From positions 1-45,423 of the forward strand of contig CATJXY010000028.1 in assembly GCA_949744505.1 (NCBI GenBank): 45,423 nt of DNA, in the 5' to 3' direction. This document shows, in pieces, positions 35,788 through 43,991 of this stretch. Every line of letters begins with the position of its first letter. The stretch's first letter is position 1. The notes beneath the pieces were generated by a model. That model was given only the letters and a program-made list of their open reading frames with translations, ran no database searches and had not been told where the DNA came from. A program made the position numbers and the translations under genes. This DNA is from an uncultured Erysipelotrichaceae bacterium (GTDB lineage: Bacteria; Bacillota_I; Bacilli_A; Erysipelotrichales; Erysipelotrichaceae).

Positions 35788-38700
35788 TTTTAGTTCGAGC
35801 AAAATATGAGAAGCAATGCTATGAATGCTTCATTAAAAATATTGAAAATGCGGTGTTTATTTTAAATCATATTACTTTTGAAATTAAAGATGGATATTTA
35901 TTAGAAAATGAAAAAATACGATTTGAAAAGAGAATCAGAATAAAATTGAACAGTATATACCGAATCTTCGATAAAAGGAATTATGAATTTTTCTTATTAA
36001 ATTTTTTAGAGATGGATGAAAATTCTTTTTTATTCATCAATTATGGATATAAAAGAAAAGTTATGATAGGAAATTCAACAGACTGCGATATACAAATTAA
36101 GCCAATTTTAAAAGGGTTGGAAAACGTCAAGCTAAAAATTGAAAGTGTAGATGGAAAGATTCATGTGATAAACGAGTCAAAAAACAAAAATGTGTTTTTA
36201 AATGGATCAATTTTTATGTCTTCTGATGCAGAGTTATTTAGCTGTATTACATTTGATAAATATCGAGTCTTCATCTTAGATCGTGCAATTCGTATCAATG
36301 GGGATTTGATAATAAACAATCCTTCGAACAATCTTCTTGTACATGACGGAAAAGTAAAAGAAGTGAAACATTTTATTCCATCACGAACTTTTTTTGAAGA
36401 AGTTCAAATGACTCATTTAAATATAGAGGCACCAAAAGCAGAAATGATTGAGAGTGAATCAGGGTTTAATATAACAAGTTTATCACCACTAATTTTTATT
36501 TTCTCTTCTTTAATTATTGGATTGAATTCTCAAAGAAGAGAAGGGATGTTTTTTGTTTATCCGATTGCAATGTTCGTTTCCATGTTGATACTTCCATTGT
36601 TTCAAAAGAAAATGATAAAAAAGAAAAAGCTGAAAAAGAGAAAAGAATATGAAATTTTGTATTTGGATTATTTAAGAGAAATGAATGAGAAAATGGAAAG
36701 CATCAAAGACCAACAGAAGGCGTTCTTAAATCAAAATTTTCCTACTGCAGCTCAATGTGTTTCGAAATTAAAAAAGATAGAAACCGGTTGTATGAGTCGC
36801 TCTGCCTTTGATTCACTAGAAATACGTATCGGCAAAGGGACAATTCATTCTTATCTTGAAATATCTTATGAAAATATAAGACATGATCAAAGGAAAGAAG
36901 CCTTATTTATAGCTTATGATGCTTGTTGTAGAAATTCATTAAATCTTGAAGGCAGTCCGATTTTATGTGATTTAAATCATGGGCTAACGATTATTGCGGA
37001 TAAACAAAAACAAATTTCTTTTGCTCAAGATATCATACTTCAATGTATTCATTCCTATGATCCTAATACGTTGCTTATAATTTTGGTTTGTGATAAGAAC
37101 CAATGTGAATATTTTAAATTTATTTACAATAGCTTTCATATCTGGTATCAAAATATTTTTCGATTTATTTTATGCGATGCACTTGATATTCAAAAAGGAA
37201 TTTATTATTTGAAAAAAATCCAGAATAAAAGAAAAATTGCTTTCATTTTGAATGGTTTGGATTTTAAAGTTTCAGATGTAACTGTTGTTCGATTTGTCAA
37301 AAGTGTGAGTGAAGTGGCAAAAAATGCTATTCAAATAGTGGATTTTTTAAATAAAAGAGAACAATTTTGGCAAGGGAATAAAGTTATATACTTTGAAAAT
37401 GAATTGAATGAAACGAAAGGAATAAATTCTTTAAAAAAAGTGTTGGCTAATTTATGCTTTCAAACTGATTTTGAGAAGGAAATACCGGAAATAATCGATT
37501 ATTTTTCAATCAATTCAAGCATAAACAAATTGAATTCAATTTTAAGTCAGTGGGAGAACAATAAGATTGAAGAATCGTTGATGATTCCTTTGGGAATGAA
37601 AGAAAACAATCAAATTCTATATTTTGATATTCATGAAAAATATCATGGCCCCCATGGCTTAATTGCCGGAATGACCGGGAGTGGAAAAACACAATTCATT
37701 TTACAAATGATCTTAACTTATGCCTCATCTTATCCTTGTGATTTATTAAGTATCTTATTGTTTGACTTTAAGGGTGGAGATTTATCCGGAGCTTTATATA
37801 ATGAGCGGTTTAAGCTGCCTCATATTGCTGGAGTTTGTACAAATTTGAATCATAAAGATATTGAACGGGTCAAAAAATCTTTGGAATATGAACTTATTAT
37901 CAGACAAAATCTTATGAATGAGGCTAAAGCAATTCTAAAACAAGGATCAATGAATATTTATGAATATCAAAAAGCATACAAAATGAATAAATTAAAAAAA
38001 CCATGCAGCCACTTACTTTTAATTGTAGATGAGTTTGCGGAATTGAAAATGCATGTTCCTTCTTTTATGGATTATTTAATACAGATTGCTCGAATTGGTA
38101 GAAGTTTGGGAATTCATTTAATTTTATCCACACAAAAACCGGCAGGCATTGTCAACGAACAAATATGGAGCAACTCACGATTTAAAATATGTATGAAAGT
38201 ACAAAATGCCCAAGATAGTATGGAAATGATTCGGAGCAATCAAGCCGCTTTGATTCGAGTTGCGGGAAGATTTATTTTGGAAACGGGGTATGAAGAAGAA
38301 TTGGTTCAAGCACAATCTCCGTTTTTATATTTTGATGAACATAAGTTTGATGATTCATCAAAAATCGAAATATTAAATATGCAAGGGGAGGTAGTGTTAA
38401 AAAAAGAAGAACATCGTAAAGAAAATGGAAAAACGCAGTTTGAAATTTCAGTTAATAATTTGATTGAAGCAAGTAAACTTAGTGATAAAAAATCTCGGCT
38501 TTGTTGGTTAGAGCCGCTTCCTGAGAAGATTGAAATAGATTATGATATTCCAATGATGATTGCAAAGTTGGATGATCCAAGCTTTCAGCGATATATTCCA
38601 TACTGCTTTGATTTTAATAAAAGTATTTTGGTTTATGGTAGAGAAATTATCAATCTAATTGAAATTATCCTATGGCAAATGAAAAAATGGTTCAAAAATA

Positions 38701-39650
38701 AACATATCTTATTAATTAGTGATTCTCAAAAAACAATAAAAGTATTCCAAGAATATCCTGATATTTTTATTTTGAGTATGAATGATTTAGAAAATATTGA
38801 AGCAAATTTGGAGTATGTATTATACTCTGATGAAGAATTTTTTTTGATTTTTGATCAATGTGATAAATGGATACAGGACTTGAGTTTTAGGCAAAAAATT
38901 TTAAATTTGAAAAGAAAATTAGAAAGTCAAAATTCTCTTTTATTTCTTGCAGTATCCTCTTTGAAAGATTGTTCTTATAATTTCTTACATGCTTTTGAAT
39001 CTAAAATTATGATGAATCGTTTTGATAAAAATGAAATTATACAATTCTTTGATCAAAGAATATTAATTGAACCGAAAGATTGTGAAAATAGAGCATTAAT
39101 TTTATTTAAGGAAAGAATTCTAGAAGGTCAGATATGTTATAGCGAACAGAAAATAATGACAGAAAGTAAAGACTGCTTTTGGATTGATCTAAATAAAGAC
39201 TTAGATAGTGAAAATTATGTTAATCATGATATTTCATATCCATTTATTCCGGTTGGATTCAATGCCAAATACAAAGTGGAGTCTTATTTGGATTGTAGTG
39301 TAGATCAACTTGTTTTAAGTGAAGATAAAGAATTAATTAATGTCTTTTTTGAACAATGGATATCTATCCTGAATCATATTTCTGATATACATATTGAAAT
39401 CGTTGAAAACGAATCAATTCGAAAAGTAAAGATTTCAAAAGGGGATTTAGAATCAACAATTAAATTCGCATATAAAGATTTTCATCAAATAAATCCACTA
39501 TATAATGGATTGTGGATTGGAAAAGGATTTATGAATCAAAGAACTTTAAAAACAAATCAAGCAAATAGAAATCAAATTAATTTTAATCAAGGACTCTTGA
39601 TAAAAAATGGAAAAGAAGAAGTGATTTATCCATTAAGAAAGGGGAAATAA
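35784..39650 (+). CDS. essC: EssC-like type VII secretion ATPase (FtsK/SpoIIIE family)
   Basis: 1288 residues. An N-terminal FHA-like region (about 90-165, MIGNSTDCDIQI and NVFLNGS) is followed by two membrane helices (about 234-247 and 256-273), a basic linker, a P-loop-less domain (about 340-560), then motor domain D1 with Walker A GMTGSGKT (629-636) and Walker B LLLIVDE (744-750). Two further domains are recognisable by position but degenerate: the P-loop site near 947-961 reads SILVYGREIINL, and the last (from about 1163) is shortened. EssC/EccC proteins power export and recognise WXG100 signals through their last domains. Its start overlaps the lipoprotein stop. Confidence 0.88.
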   Translation: MILVRAKYEKQCYECFIKNIENAVFILNHITFEIKDGYLLENEKIRFEKRIRIKLNSIYRIFDKRNYEFFLLNFLEMDENSFLFINYGYKRKVMIGNSTDCDIQIKPILKGLENVKLKIESVDGKIHVINESKNKNVFLNGSIFMSSDAELFSCITFDKYRVFILDRAIRINGDLIINNPSNNLLVHDGKVKEVKHFIPSRTFFEEVQMTHLNIEAPKAEMIESESGFNITSLSPLIFIFSSLIIGLNSQRREGMFFVYPIAMFVSMLILPLFQKKMIKKKKLKKRKEYEILYLDYLREMNEKMESIKDQQKAFLNQNFPTAAQCVSKLKKIETGCMSRSAFDSLEIRIGKGTIHSYLEISYENIRHDQRKEALFIAYDACCRNSLNLEGSPILCDLNHGLTIIADKQKQISFAQDIILQCIHSYDPNTLLIILVCDKNQCEYFKFIYNSFHIWYQNIFRFILCDALDIQKGIYYLKKIQNKRKIAFILNGLDFKVSDVTVVRFVKSVSEVAKNAIQIVDFLNKREQFWQGNKVIYFENELNETKGINSLKKVLANLCFQTDFEKEIPEIIDYFSINSSINKLNSILSQWENNKIEESLMIPLGMKENNQILYFDIHEKYHGPHGLIAGMTGSGKTQFILQMILTYASSYPCDLLSILLFDFKGGDLSGALYNERFKLPHIAGVCTNLNHKDIERVKKSLEYELIIRQNLMNEAKAILKQGSMNIYEYQKAYKMNKLKKPCSHLLLIVDEFAELKMHVPSFMDYLIQIARIGRSLGIHLILSTQKPAGIVNEQIWSNSRFKICMKVQNAQDSMEMIRSNQAALIRVAGRFILETGYEEELVQAQSPFLYFDEHKFDDSSKIEILNMQGEVVLKKEEHRKENGKTQFEISVNNLIEASKLSDKKSRLCWLEPLPEKIEIDYDIPMMIAKLDDPSFQRYIPYCFDFNKSILVYGREIINLIEIILWQMKKWFKNKHILLISDSQKTIKVFQEYPDIFILSMNDLENIEANLEYVLYSDEEFFLIFDQCDKWIQDLSFRQKILNLKRKLESQNSLLFLAVSSLKDCSYNFLHAFESKIMMNRFDKNEIIQFFDQRILIEPKDCENRALILFKERILEGQICYSEQKIMTESKDCFWIDLNKDLDSENYVNHDISYPFIPVGFNAKYKVESYLDCSVDQLVLSEDKELINVFFEQWISILNHISDIHIEIVENESIRKVKISKGDLESTIKFAYKDFHQINPLYNGLWIGKGFMNQRTLKTNQANRNQINFNQGLLIKNGKEEVIYPLRKGK

Positions 39651-39652
39651 AA

Positions 39653-39904
39653 ATGGAAGAAATAATCATATCTGTTTATTTGCCGGCCGTAGCTGTTGAA
39701 TATGAATGTAGAATCAGCAATCAAATGAAAGTAAAAAAGATTACTGAATATTTGATAGAAATTATTATGGAAGATCGAATTCTTGGTGGTGAGATGTTTT
39801 TAAACGGTTGTCTTTTTGATAAGAATGACGGAAGAATATTGGAACGGGATAAAACATTGATAGAATGTGGTTATCAAAGCGGAGATGAGTTGATGTTTAT
39901 CTAA
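39653..39904 (+). CDS. esaB: YukD/EsaB-like ubiquitin-fold protein
   Basis: 83 residues with a predicted beta-grasp fold: MEEIIISVYLP forms the first strand, then a helix (KKITEYLIEIIME), DRILERDKTLIECGYQSGDELMF forming the last strands. The ending GYQSGDELMFI is typical of YukD/EsaB proteins, small cytoplasmic ubiquitin-like proteins of Firmicutes type VII systems. It starts 2 bases after the essC-like stop and is the last gene of the operon. There is no C-terminal Gly-Gly, so conjugation is not expected. Confidence 0.8.
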   Translation: MEEIIISVYLPAVAVEYECRISNQMKVKKITEYLIEIIMEDRILGGEMFLNGCLFDKNDGRILERDKTLIECGYQSGDELMFI

Positions 39905-39914
39905 GAATCATAAC

Positions 39915-39943
39915 TTTTGTTTTTTCTGAAAGTTGTGTATAAT
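39915..39943 (+). promoter_or_regulatory. Promoter of truB-ribF-rsmF
   Basis: TTTTGT (39915-39920), a 17-base spacer and TATAAT (39938-39943). The predicted start near 39950 leaves a leader of only about 10 bases that includes GGTGA (39950-39954). A weak AACTTT/AAAGTT repeat (39912-39934) overlaps it; I saw no convincing terminator for the secretion operon. Confidence 0.55.
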
Positions 39944-39959
39944 ATAACAGGTGATTTAC

Positions 39960-40802
39960 ATGGATGGAATTTTATTGGTTAATAAAAAGGCGGGCTGTAC
40001 TTCTTTTGATGTAGTTCAACGCTGCCGTAAGATATTTAAGCAGAAAAGTATTGGTCATACGGGAACTCTTGATCCAAATGCAACAGGGGTCTTGATCGTT
40101 CTATTAGGTAAAGCATGTAAATGCCTGCCATTTCTTGTACATGATAGAAAAGAATATATCGCAGAATTGAAACTGGGTGTTAAATATGACACTGGGGATA
40201 TTTGGGGGAATGTTATAGAAGAAAAAAATGTTCCAAATCTGATAAGGGAACAAGTAGAAGAAGTTTTAAAAAGTTTTCTTGGAAAAAGTACACAAATTCC
40301 TCCTATGGTATCGGCAATAAAAGTAAATGGTAAAAAATTGTACGAATATGCTCGTGAGGGTATTGAAATAGAAAGACAGCCACGTGAAATAGAAATTGAT
40401 GAAATTGAACTTCTTGAATATAATGAGACTATTCGTTTTCGCTGTGTTTGTAGCGCAGGAACTTATATTCGTTCATTATGTGAAGATATAGCACTTAAAT
40501 TAAATACTGTCGGTTGTATGGCTTCTTTAATCAGAACAAAGGCAGGAGGGTTCAATTTGGATGAGTGTATAGATTTAGACAACTTGGACATAGAAAATGT
40601 TAAGTTACAATCTGTTTCTGAAATATTAAGAAATTTATATCAATGTATTGAATATAAAAATATCAATGATATAAAAAATGGTAAACGTGTCAGATTAAAA
40701 AGTGATGCAGAACTAGTATGTATTACATATCAAAATGAAGCGATAGCCATGTATGAAAGAGTTGAAGTGGATTTATATAAATCCAAAAGAGGATTATGGT
40801 AA
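39960..40802 (+). CDS. truB: tRNA pseudouridine(55) synthase TruB
   Basis: 280 residues from ATG 39960, with GGTGA 5 bases upstream; the in-frame GTG at 39951 overlaps that site and is rejected. TruB makes pseudouridine 55 in the T-loop of tRNAs. The catalytic motif GTLDPNATG carries Asp38, and the start MDGILLVNKKAGCTSFD is typical. The C-terminal PUA-like region is short. It is followed closely by ribF, the conserved order. Confidence 0.95.
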   Translation: MDGILLVNKKAGCTSFDVVQRCRKIFKQKSIGHTGTLDPNATGVLIVLLGKACKCLPFLVHDRKEYIAELKLGVKYDTGDIWGNVIEEKNVPNLIREQVEEVLKSFLGKSTQIPPMVSAIKVNGKKLYEYAREGIEIERQPREIEIDEIELLEYNETIRFRCVCSAGTYIRSLCEDIALKLNTVGCMASLIRTKAGGFNLDECIDLDNLDIENVKLQSVSEILRNLYQCIEYKNINDIKNGKRVRLKSDAELVCITYQNEAIAMYERVEVDLYKSKRGLW

Positions 40803-40803
40803 T

Positions 40804-41724
40804 ATGAAAAAATGGAAAATTTCAGTAAAAAATCAAGAGTCATTATCATTTAAAACCGTTGCATGTATCGGTTATTTTGATGGTTTACATATTGGACACA
40901 AAGCTTTAATCGATAAAGCGGTTCAGATAGCAAAAGAGAAAAATATTGAAAGTGCTTTAATTACTTTTGATCCGGATCCATGGGTTACAGTTAGAGGAGA
41001 AACATTTGTTCAGCATTTAAATACAATGGAAGAAAGAGAAGCTATTGCAGAAAAATATGGAATTCAAAATTGGATCGTAATGGATTTTACAAAAGAAATG
41101 AGCCAGTTATCTCCTATCGAATTCATTCATTGTTTAACACGATGCAATCTTGATACTTTAGTATGTGGGTTTGATTATCATTATGGTGCCTTTGGAAAAG
41201 GAAATGCGTCAACTTTAATTGATGATTCAAAAGGTTTGTTTAATGTTGTAGTGATCGATTCTGTGGATCAAGGGGGAGAAAAAATAAGTACAACAAGAAT
41301 TACTTCGTTAATCAAAGAGGGAAATATTGAAAAAGCAAATGAATTATTGAATTATGAGTATTCAATTTCGGGAATCGTTAAAAAAGGTCATAGAAAAGGT
41401 TCAAAGATTGGATTTCCAACTGCAAATTTAGAGATTGAAAAAGAATATGTTCTTCCTAAATGTGGCGTATATGCCGGAAAAGCAGTACTTGAAAATCAAG
41501 AGTATGATTGTATGATTAATATCGGGCATAATCCAACATTTAATTATAGTGAAGAAATCAGTATTGAAGCGTATCTTTTTAATTTTTGTAAAAATATTTA
41601 CCATCAAAAAATGAAATTGAAATTAATAAAAAGAATTCGTGATGAAAAGAAGTTTTCTAATGTTAAGGAACTTATTGAACAATTGAACCAAGACTCCGTT
41701 ACAGTTCAAGGGGTATTAAAATGA
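40804..41724 (+). CDS. ribF: Bifunctional riboflavin kinase/FAD synthetase
   Basis: 306 residues from ATG 40804; the longer in-frame start at 40753 lies within truB and has no binding site. The N-terminal FMN adenylyltransferase domain has GYFDGLHIGH (HxGH at 29-32). The C-terminal riboflavin kinase domain has KIGFPTANL and a conserved MINIGHNPTF with SIEAYLF. It turns riboflavin into FMN and FAD. It overlaps the next gene by 4 bases (ATGA). Confidence 0.95.
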   Translation: MKKWKISVKNQESLSFKTVACIGYFDGLHIGHKALIDKAVQIAKEKNIESALITFDPDPWVTVRGETFVQHLNTMEEREAIAEKYGIQNWIVMDFTKEMSQLSPIEFIHCLTRCNLDTLVCGFDYHYGAFGKGNASTLIDDSKGLFNVVVIDSVDQGGEKISTTRITSLIKEGNIEKANELLNYEYSISGIVKKGHRKGSKIGFPTANLEIEKEYVLPKCGVYAGKAVLENQEYDCMINIGHNPTFNYSEEISIEAYLFNFCKNIYHQKMKLKLIKRIRDEKKFSNVKELIEQLNQDSVTVQGVLK

Positions 41725-43040
41725 ATGAAGAATTTTTAAATAAAATGAAGATATATCTTCAATCAGAGTATGAAGATTATTTAAAGTCATTAGAGAATGA
41801 AGCATATAAAGGAATTCGTGTTAATCTATTAAAAACGACTCCGGATGAATTACAAGAGCAACTTTCAATCCCTTTAGAAAAAACACCTTTTTCTAAAGAA
41901 GGTTTTTATATTCCTTCAGATGAAAAACTTGGAAAAACAATTGAACATCTTCAAGGTTTGTTTTACATACAAGAACCATCTGCAACTTCTGTAATAGAAG
42001 TATTAAATGTTCAAAATGGGGATTGGGTATTAGATCTTTGTGCTGCACCGGGTGGTAAAAGTACTCAAATCGCATCAAAACTAAAAGAAAGTGGTTTTCT
42101 ACTTAGTAATGAGGTCGTTTCTTCTCGTGCGAATGTTCTTATGATGAATATGGAACGCTGTGGAATCAGTAATGCTATTATCACAAATAGCTATCCGGAT
42201 GAGCTTTGTGAGAAGATTCAGGGATGGTTTGATAAGGTTTTGGTAGATGCTCCATGTAGTGGGGAAGGGATGTTTAAGAAAAAAGATCAAGCACTGATTG
42301 ATTGGAGTCAAAGTCATGTCGAGTCATGTGCCCAAAGGCAAATTAAGATTTTAAATAGTGCATACAAGACTTTGAAAAAAGAGGGAGTCCTTGTTTATTC
42401 GACATGTACTTATTCCATGGAAGAAAATGAAATGGTTGTAAGTGAGTTTTTAAAGAATCATCCGGATATGAAACAAGTATCATGTGATGTTGAATTTGGA
42501 AGAGATGGATTTAGTTATGGATATTGTGATGGTTCAAAGGTAAGAAGGATATTTCCGATGGATAAAGGAGAGGGACATTTTATCGCAAAAATGATTCGTC
42601 TATCTGAACCTCTGTATTCAAAAAAACAAATACTGTCTTCTCCTGTTTCATATGAAGCAAAATTATTTTTAAATGAGCAACTTTCATTACATGACTACAA
42701 TTTAATACAAATTAAAAATCGAGTTTATTTATCCAAAGATTCATTTATTAATTTAGATCATATTCATGTTCTTAGAGAGGGGATTCTCGTAGGAGAAGTA
42801 CAGAAAAATAGATTTGAACCGAATCATCACTTTTATATGAGTTCTTATTTAAGACCCTTTTTATGTAAAACGGTTGATTTAAATAGAGAAGAATGCCTTT
42901 CTTATTTGAAAGGATTGACTTTAAATAGACCCTGTGAAAAAGGATATGTTGCTTTATTATATCGTGGAAATGTAATCGGATTTGGCAAGAGTGATGGAAC
43001 TGTCATCAAGAATAAATTTCCGAAAGGTCTACGTATTTAA
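41721..43040 (+). CDS. RsmF/RsmB-type rRNA (cytosine-C5) methyltransferase
   Basis: 439 residues. A SAM-dependent m5C RNA methyltransferase with SAM motif LDLCAAPGGKST (104-115) and both catalytic cysteines, C179 (DAPCSGEGMF) and C229 (STCTYS). The C-terminal 150 residues match the RsmF/YebU-type extension with a PUA-like domain, so 16S rRNA is the likely target, but the exact cytosine is unknown. It is coupled to ribF. Its 3' end is followed by the spoIIIAH control region. Confidence 0.9.
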   Translation: MNEEFLNKMKIYLQSEYEDYLKSLENEAYKGIRVNLLKTTPDELQEQLSIPLEKTPFSKEGFYIPSDEKLGKTIEHLQGLFYIQEPSATSVIEVLNVQNGDWVLDLCAAPGGKSTQIASKLKESGFLLSNEVVSSRANVLMMNMERCGISNAIITNSYPDELCEKIQGWFDKVLVDAPCSGEGMFKKKDQALIDWSQSHVESCAQRQIKILNSAYKTLKKEGVLVYSTCTYSMEENEMVVSEFLKNHPDMKQVSCDVEFGRDGFSYGYCDGSKVRRIFPMDKGEGHFIAKMIRLSEPLYSKKQILSSPVSYEAKLFLNEQLSLHDYNLIQIKNRVYLSKDSFINLDHIHVLREGILVGEVQKNRFEPNHHFYMSSYLRPFLCKTVDLNREECLSYLKGLTLNRPCEKGYVALLYRGNVIGFGKSDGTVIKNKFPKGLRI

Positions 43041-43041
43041 G

Positions 43042-43070
43042 GAATAAAAAATGTTCTTCCTTCATACATT
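43042..43070 (+). promoter_or_regulatory. Candidate sigma-E promoter of spoIIIAH
   Basis: GAATAAA (43042-43048), a 14-base spacer and CATACATT (43063-43070). The -10 fits CATACAHT fully and the -35 fits 5 of 7 positions of KMATATT. The spoIIIA genes are sigma-E dependent in B. subtilis. Confidence 0.5.
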
Positions 43071-43096
43071 TGTAATGCATGTGGGAGGAACTTTTT
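43048..43096 (+). terminator. Hairpin with terminator form that also covers the spoIIIAH ribosome binding site
   Basis: GTTCTTCC (43053-43060) pairs with GGAGGAAC (43084-43091, one G-U). Inside, CATACAT (43063-43069) pairs with ATGCATG (43075-43081, one mismatch). Five T residues (43092-43096) follow, and the outer AAAA can pair with TTTT. The right arm contains the GGGAGG ribosome binding site of spoIIIAH. Confidence 0.6.
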
Positions 43097-43573
43097 ATGA
43101 ACAGACAGGCTTTTACTTTTTTGACTTTATTTTCTCTTGTTTTAATGCTTACTGTTTATTATGTTACTTTGCCTGTAGAAAATACATCGGATTTGAATCC
43201 AAATACACTTATTGCTTCAGCAGAAAATACGGGTGTAAGCTACGATGAACTTTTGAAATCAGTTACAGAAAAAAGGGAAGTGTTGAGCGAACAATATAAT
43301 TCGATTTTGGCTAGCTCTACTGCCAGTGAAAGTGAAAAACATGAAGCGCTGACCATGTTGAATGAGCTTGAAACATTACGTGTTAGTGAAACAGCCCTTG
43401 AATCTATGCTGGGTGAAAAAGGATATGAGGGATGCTTTGTGGAAATATCAGAAGAAATGATCCATATTACTTGTCAAAAGAAGTATAAAAATGCGCAGGA
43501 TGCAGCTAAAATACTTGCAGAGGTTCAGAAAACTATGGATCAAGAAGTATCAGTTGAGGTATCGTTTGAATAA
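43097..43573 (+). CDS. spoIIIAH: SpoIIIAH-like stage III sporulation protein
   Basis: 158 residues from ATG 43097, with GGGAGG 8 bases upstream. One N-terminal membrane helix (about residues 6-24) is followed by a linker, a coiled-coil helix (YDELLKSVTEKREVLSEQYN) and the C-terminal YscJ/FliF-like domain (MLGEKGYEGCFVEISEEMI). In B. subtilis SpoIIIAH sits in the mother-cell membrane and binds SpoIIQ across the intermembrane space to form the feeding-tube channel. No spoIIIAA-AG genes lie upstream in the window, so the gene has been separated from the operon. Position before an Asp23 gene, nusB and xseA is conserved. Confidence 0.87.
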   Translation: MNRQAFTFLTLFSLVLMLTVYYVTLPVENTSDLNPNTLIASAENTGVSYDELLKSVTEKREVLSEQYNSILASSTASESEKHEALTMLNELETLRVSETALESMLGEKGYEGCFVEISEEMIHITCQKKYKNAQDAAKILAEVQKTMDQEVSVEVSFE

Positions 43574-43580
43574 ATAATGT

Positions 43581-43609
43581 TTGTAATTCTTTAGAGATTC
43601 GGATATAAT
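43581..43609 (+). promoter_or_regulatory. Promoter of the Asp23 gene
   Basis: TTGTAA (43581-43586), a 17-base spacer and TATAAT (43604-43609). It rules out the in-frame ATG at 43608, which would lie within the -10. Confidence 0.75.
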
Positions 43610-43628
43610 GATACCAGAAGGTGATAAT

Positions 43629-43955
43629 ATGGCACAGGAATATATTCTTATTAATAACGATAAAGAAAATGGAATGATAACATTGTCAAAAGGAGTTTTT
43701 GATGCAATTATGTTGATTTCGATCGAAGATGAAGAAAATGTATTTCCGGTCGAATCAGGAGCATTGCGGAAAAGTTCTAATTGCAAGATTGTCAATAATG
43801 AATTAATTGTAAATGTAGATGTCAAATTGAAATATGGTGCAAATGTGAATGAGACATGTGAAAATTTACAACAACGCATTGATTCATCCATTTTTCAAAT
43901 GACAAATTTGCATTGTGGACAAATTGATGTCAATGTTGTAGGATTTGTGTTTTAA
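43629..43955 (+). CDS. Asp23/Gls24 family envelope stress response protein
   Basis: 108 residues from ATG 43629, which has AAGGTGA upstream. The family pattern is present: ISKG-like GMITLSKGVFDAIM, then LIVNVDVKLKYGANVNETCENLQQRI and VNVVGFVF. Asp23 proteins are small, abundant, membrane-associated proteins linked to envelope stress. The position between spoIIIAH and nusB matches B. subtilis yqhY, where accB and accC intervene but are absent here. It has its own promoter and a terminator. Confidence 0.85.
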   Translation: MAQEYILINNDKENGMITLSKGVFDAIMLISIEDEENVFPVESGALRKSSNCKIVNNELIVNVDVKLKYGANVNETCENLQQRIDSSIFQMTNLHCGQIDVNVVGFVF

Positions 43956-43962
43956 GATTTAA

Positions 43963-43991
43963 AAAAACCTGCTTTCTTGAAGCAGGTTTTT
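43963..43991 (+). terminator. Bidirectional intrinsic terminator
   Basis: A perfect 12-bp stem AAAAACCTGCTT (43963-43974) with AAGCAGGTTTTT (43980-43991) and a 5-base loop. It can serve both the Asp23 gene and the minus-strand gene, whose stop codon overlaps its edge. Confidence 0.88.

Noticed and set aside
39905..39950. Terminator of the secretion operon
   Set aside because: Only a 6-bp AACTTT/AAAGTT repeat with an 11-base loop, not followed by a T-tract and overlapping the truB promoter.
43550..43891. Minus-strand frame of 113 codons opposite the Asp23 gene
   Set aside because: Shadow frame: it overlaps a recognised gene with promoter, ribosome binding site and family motifs, and shows no family signature itself.
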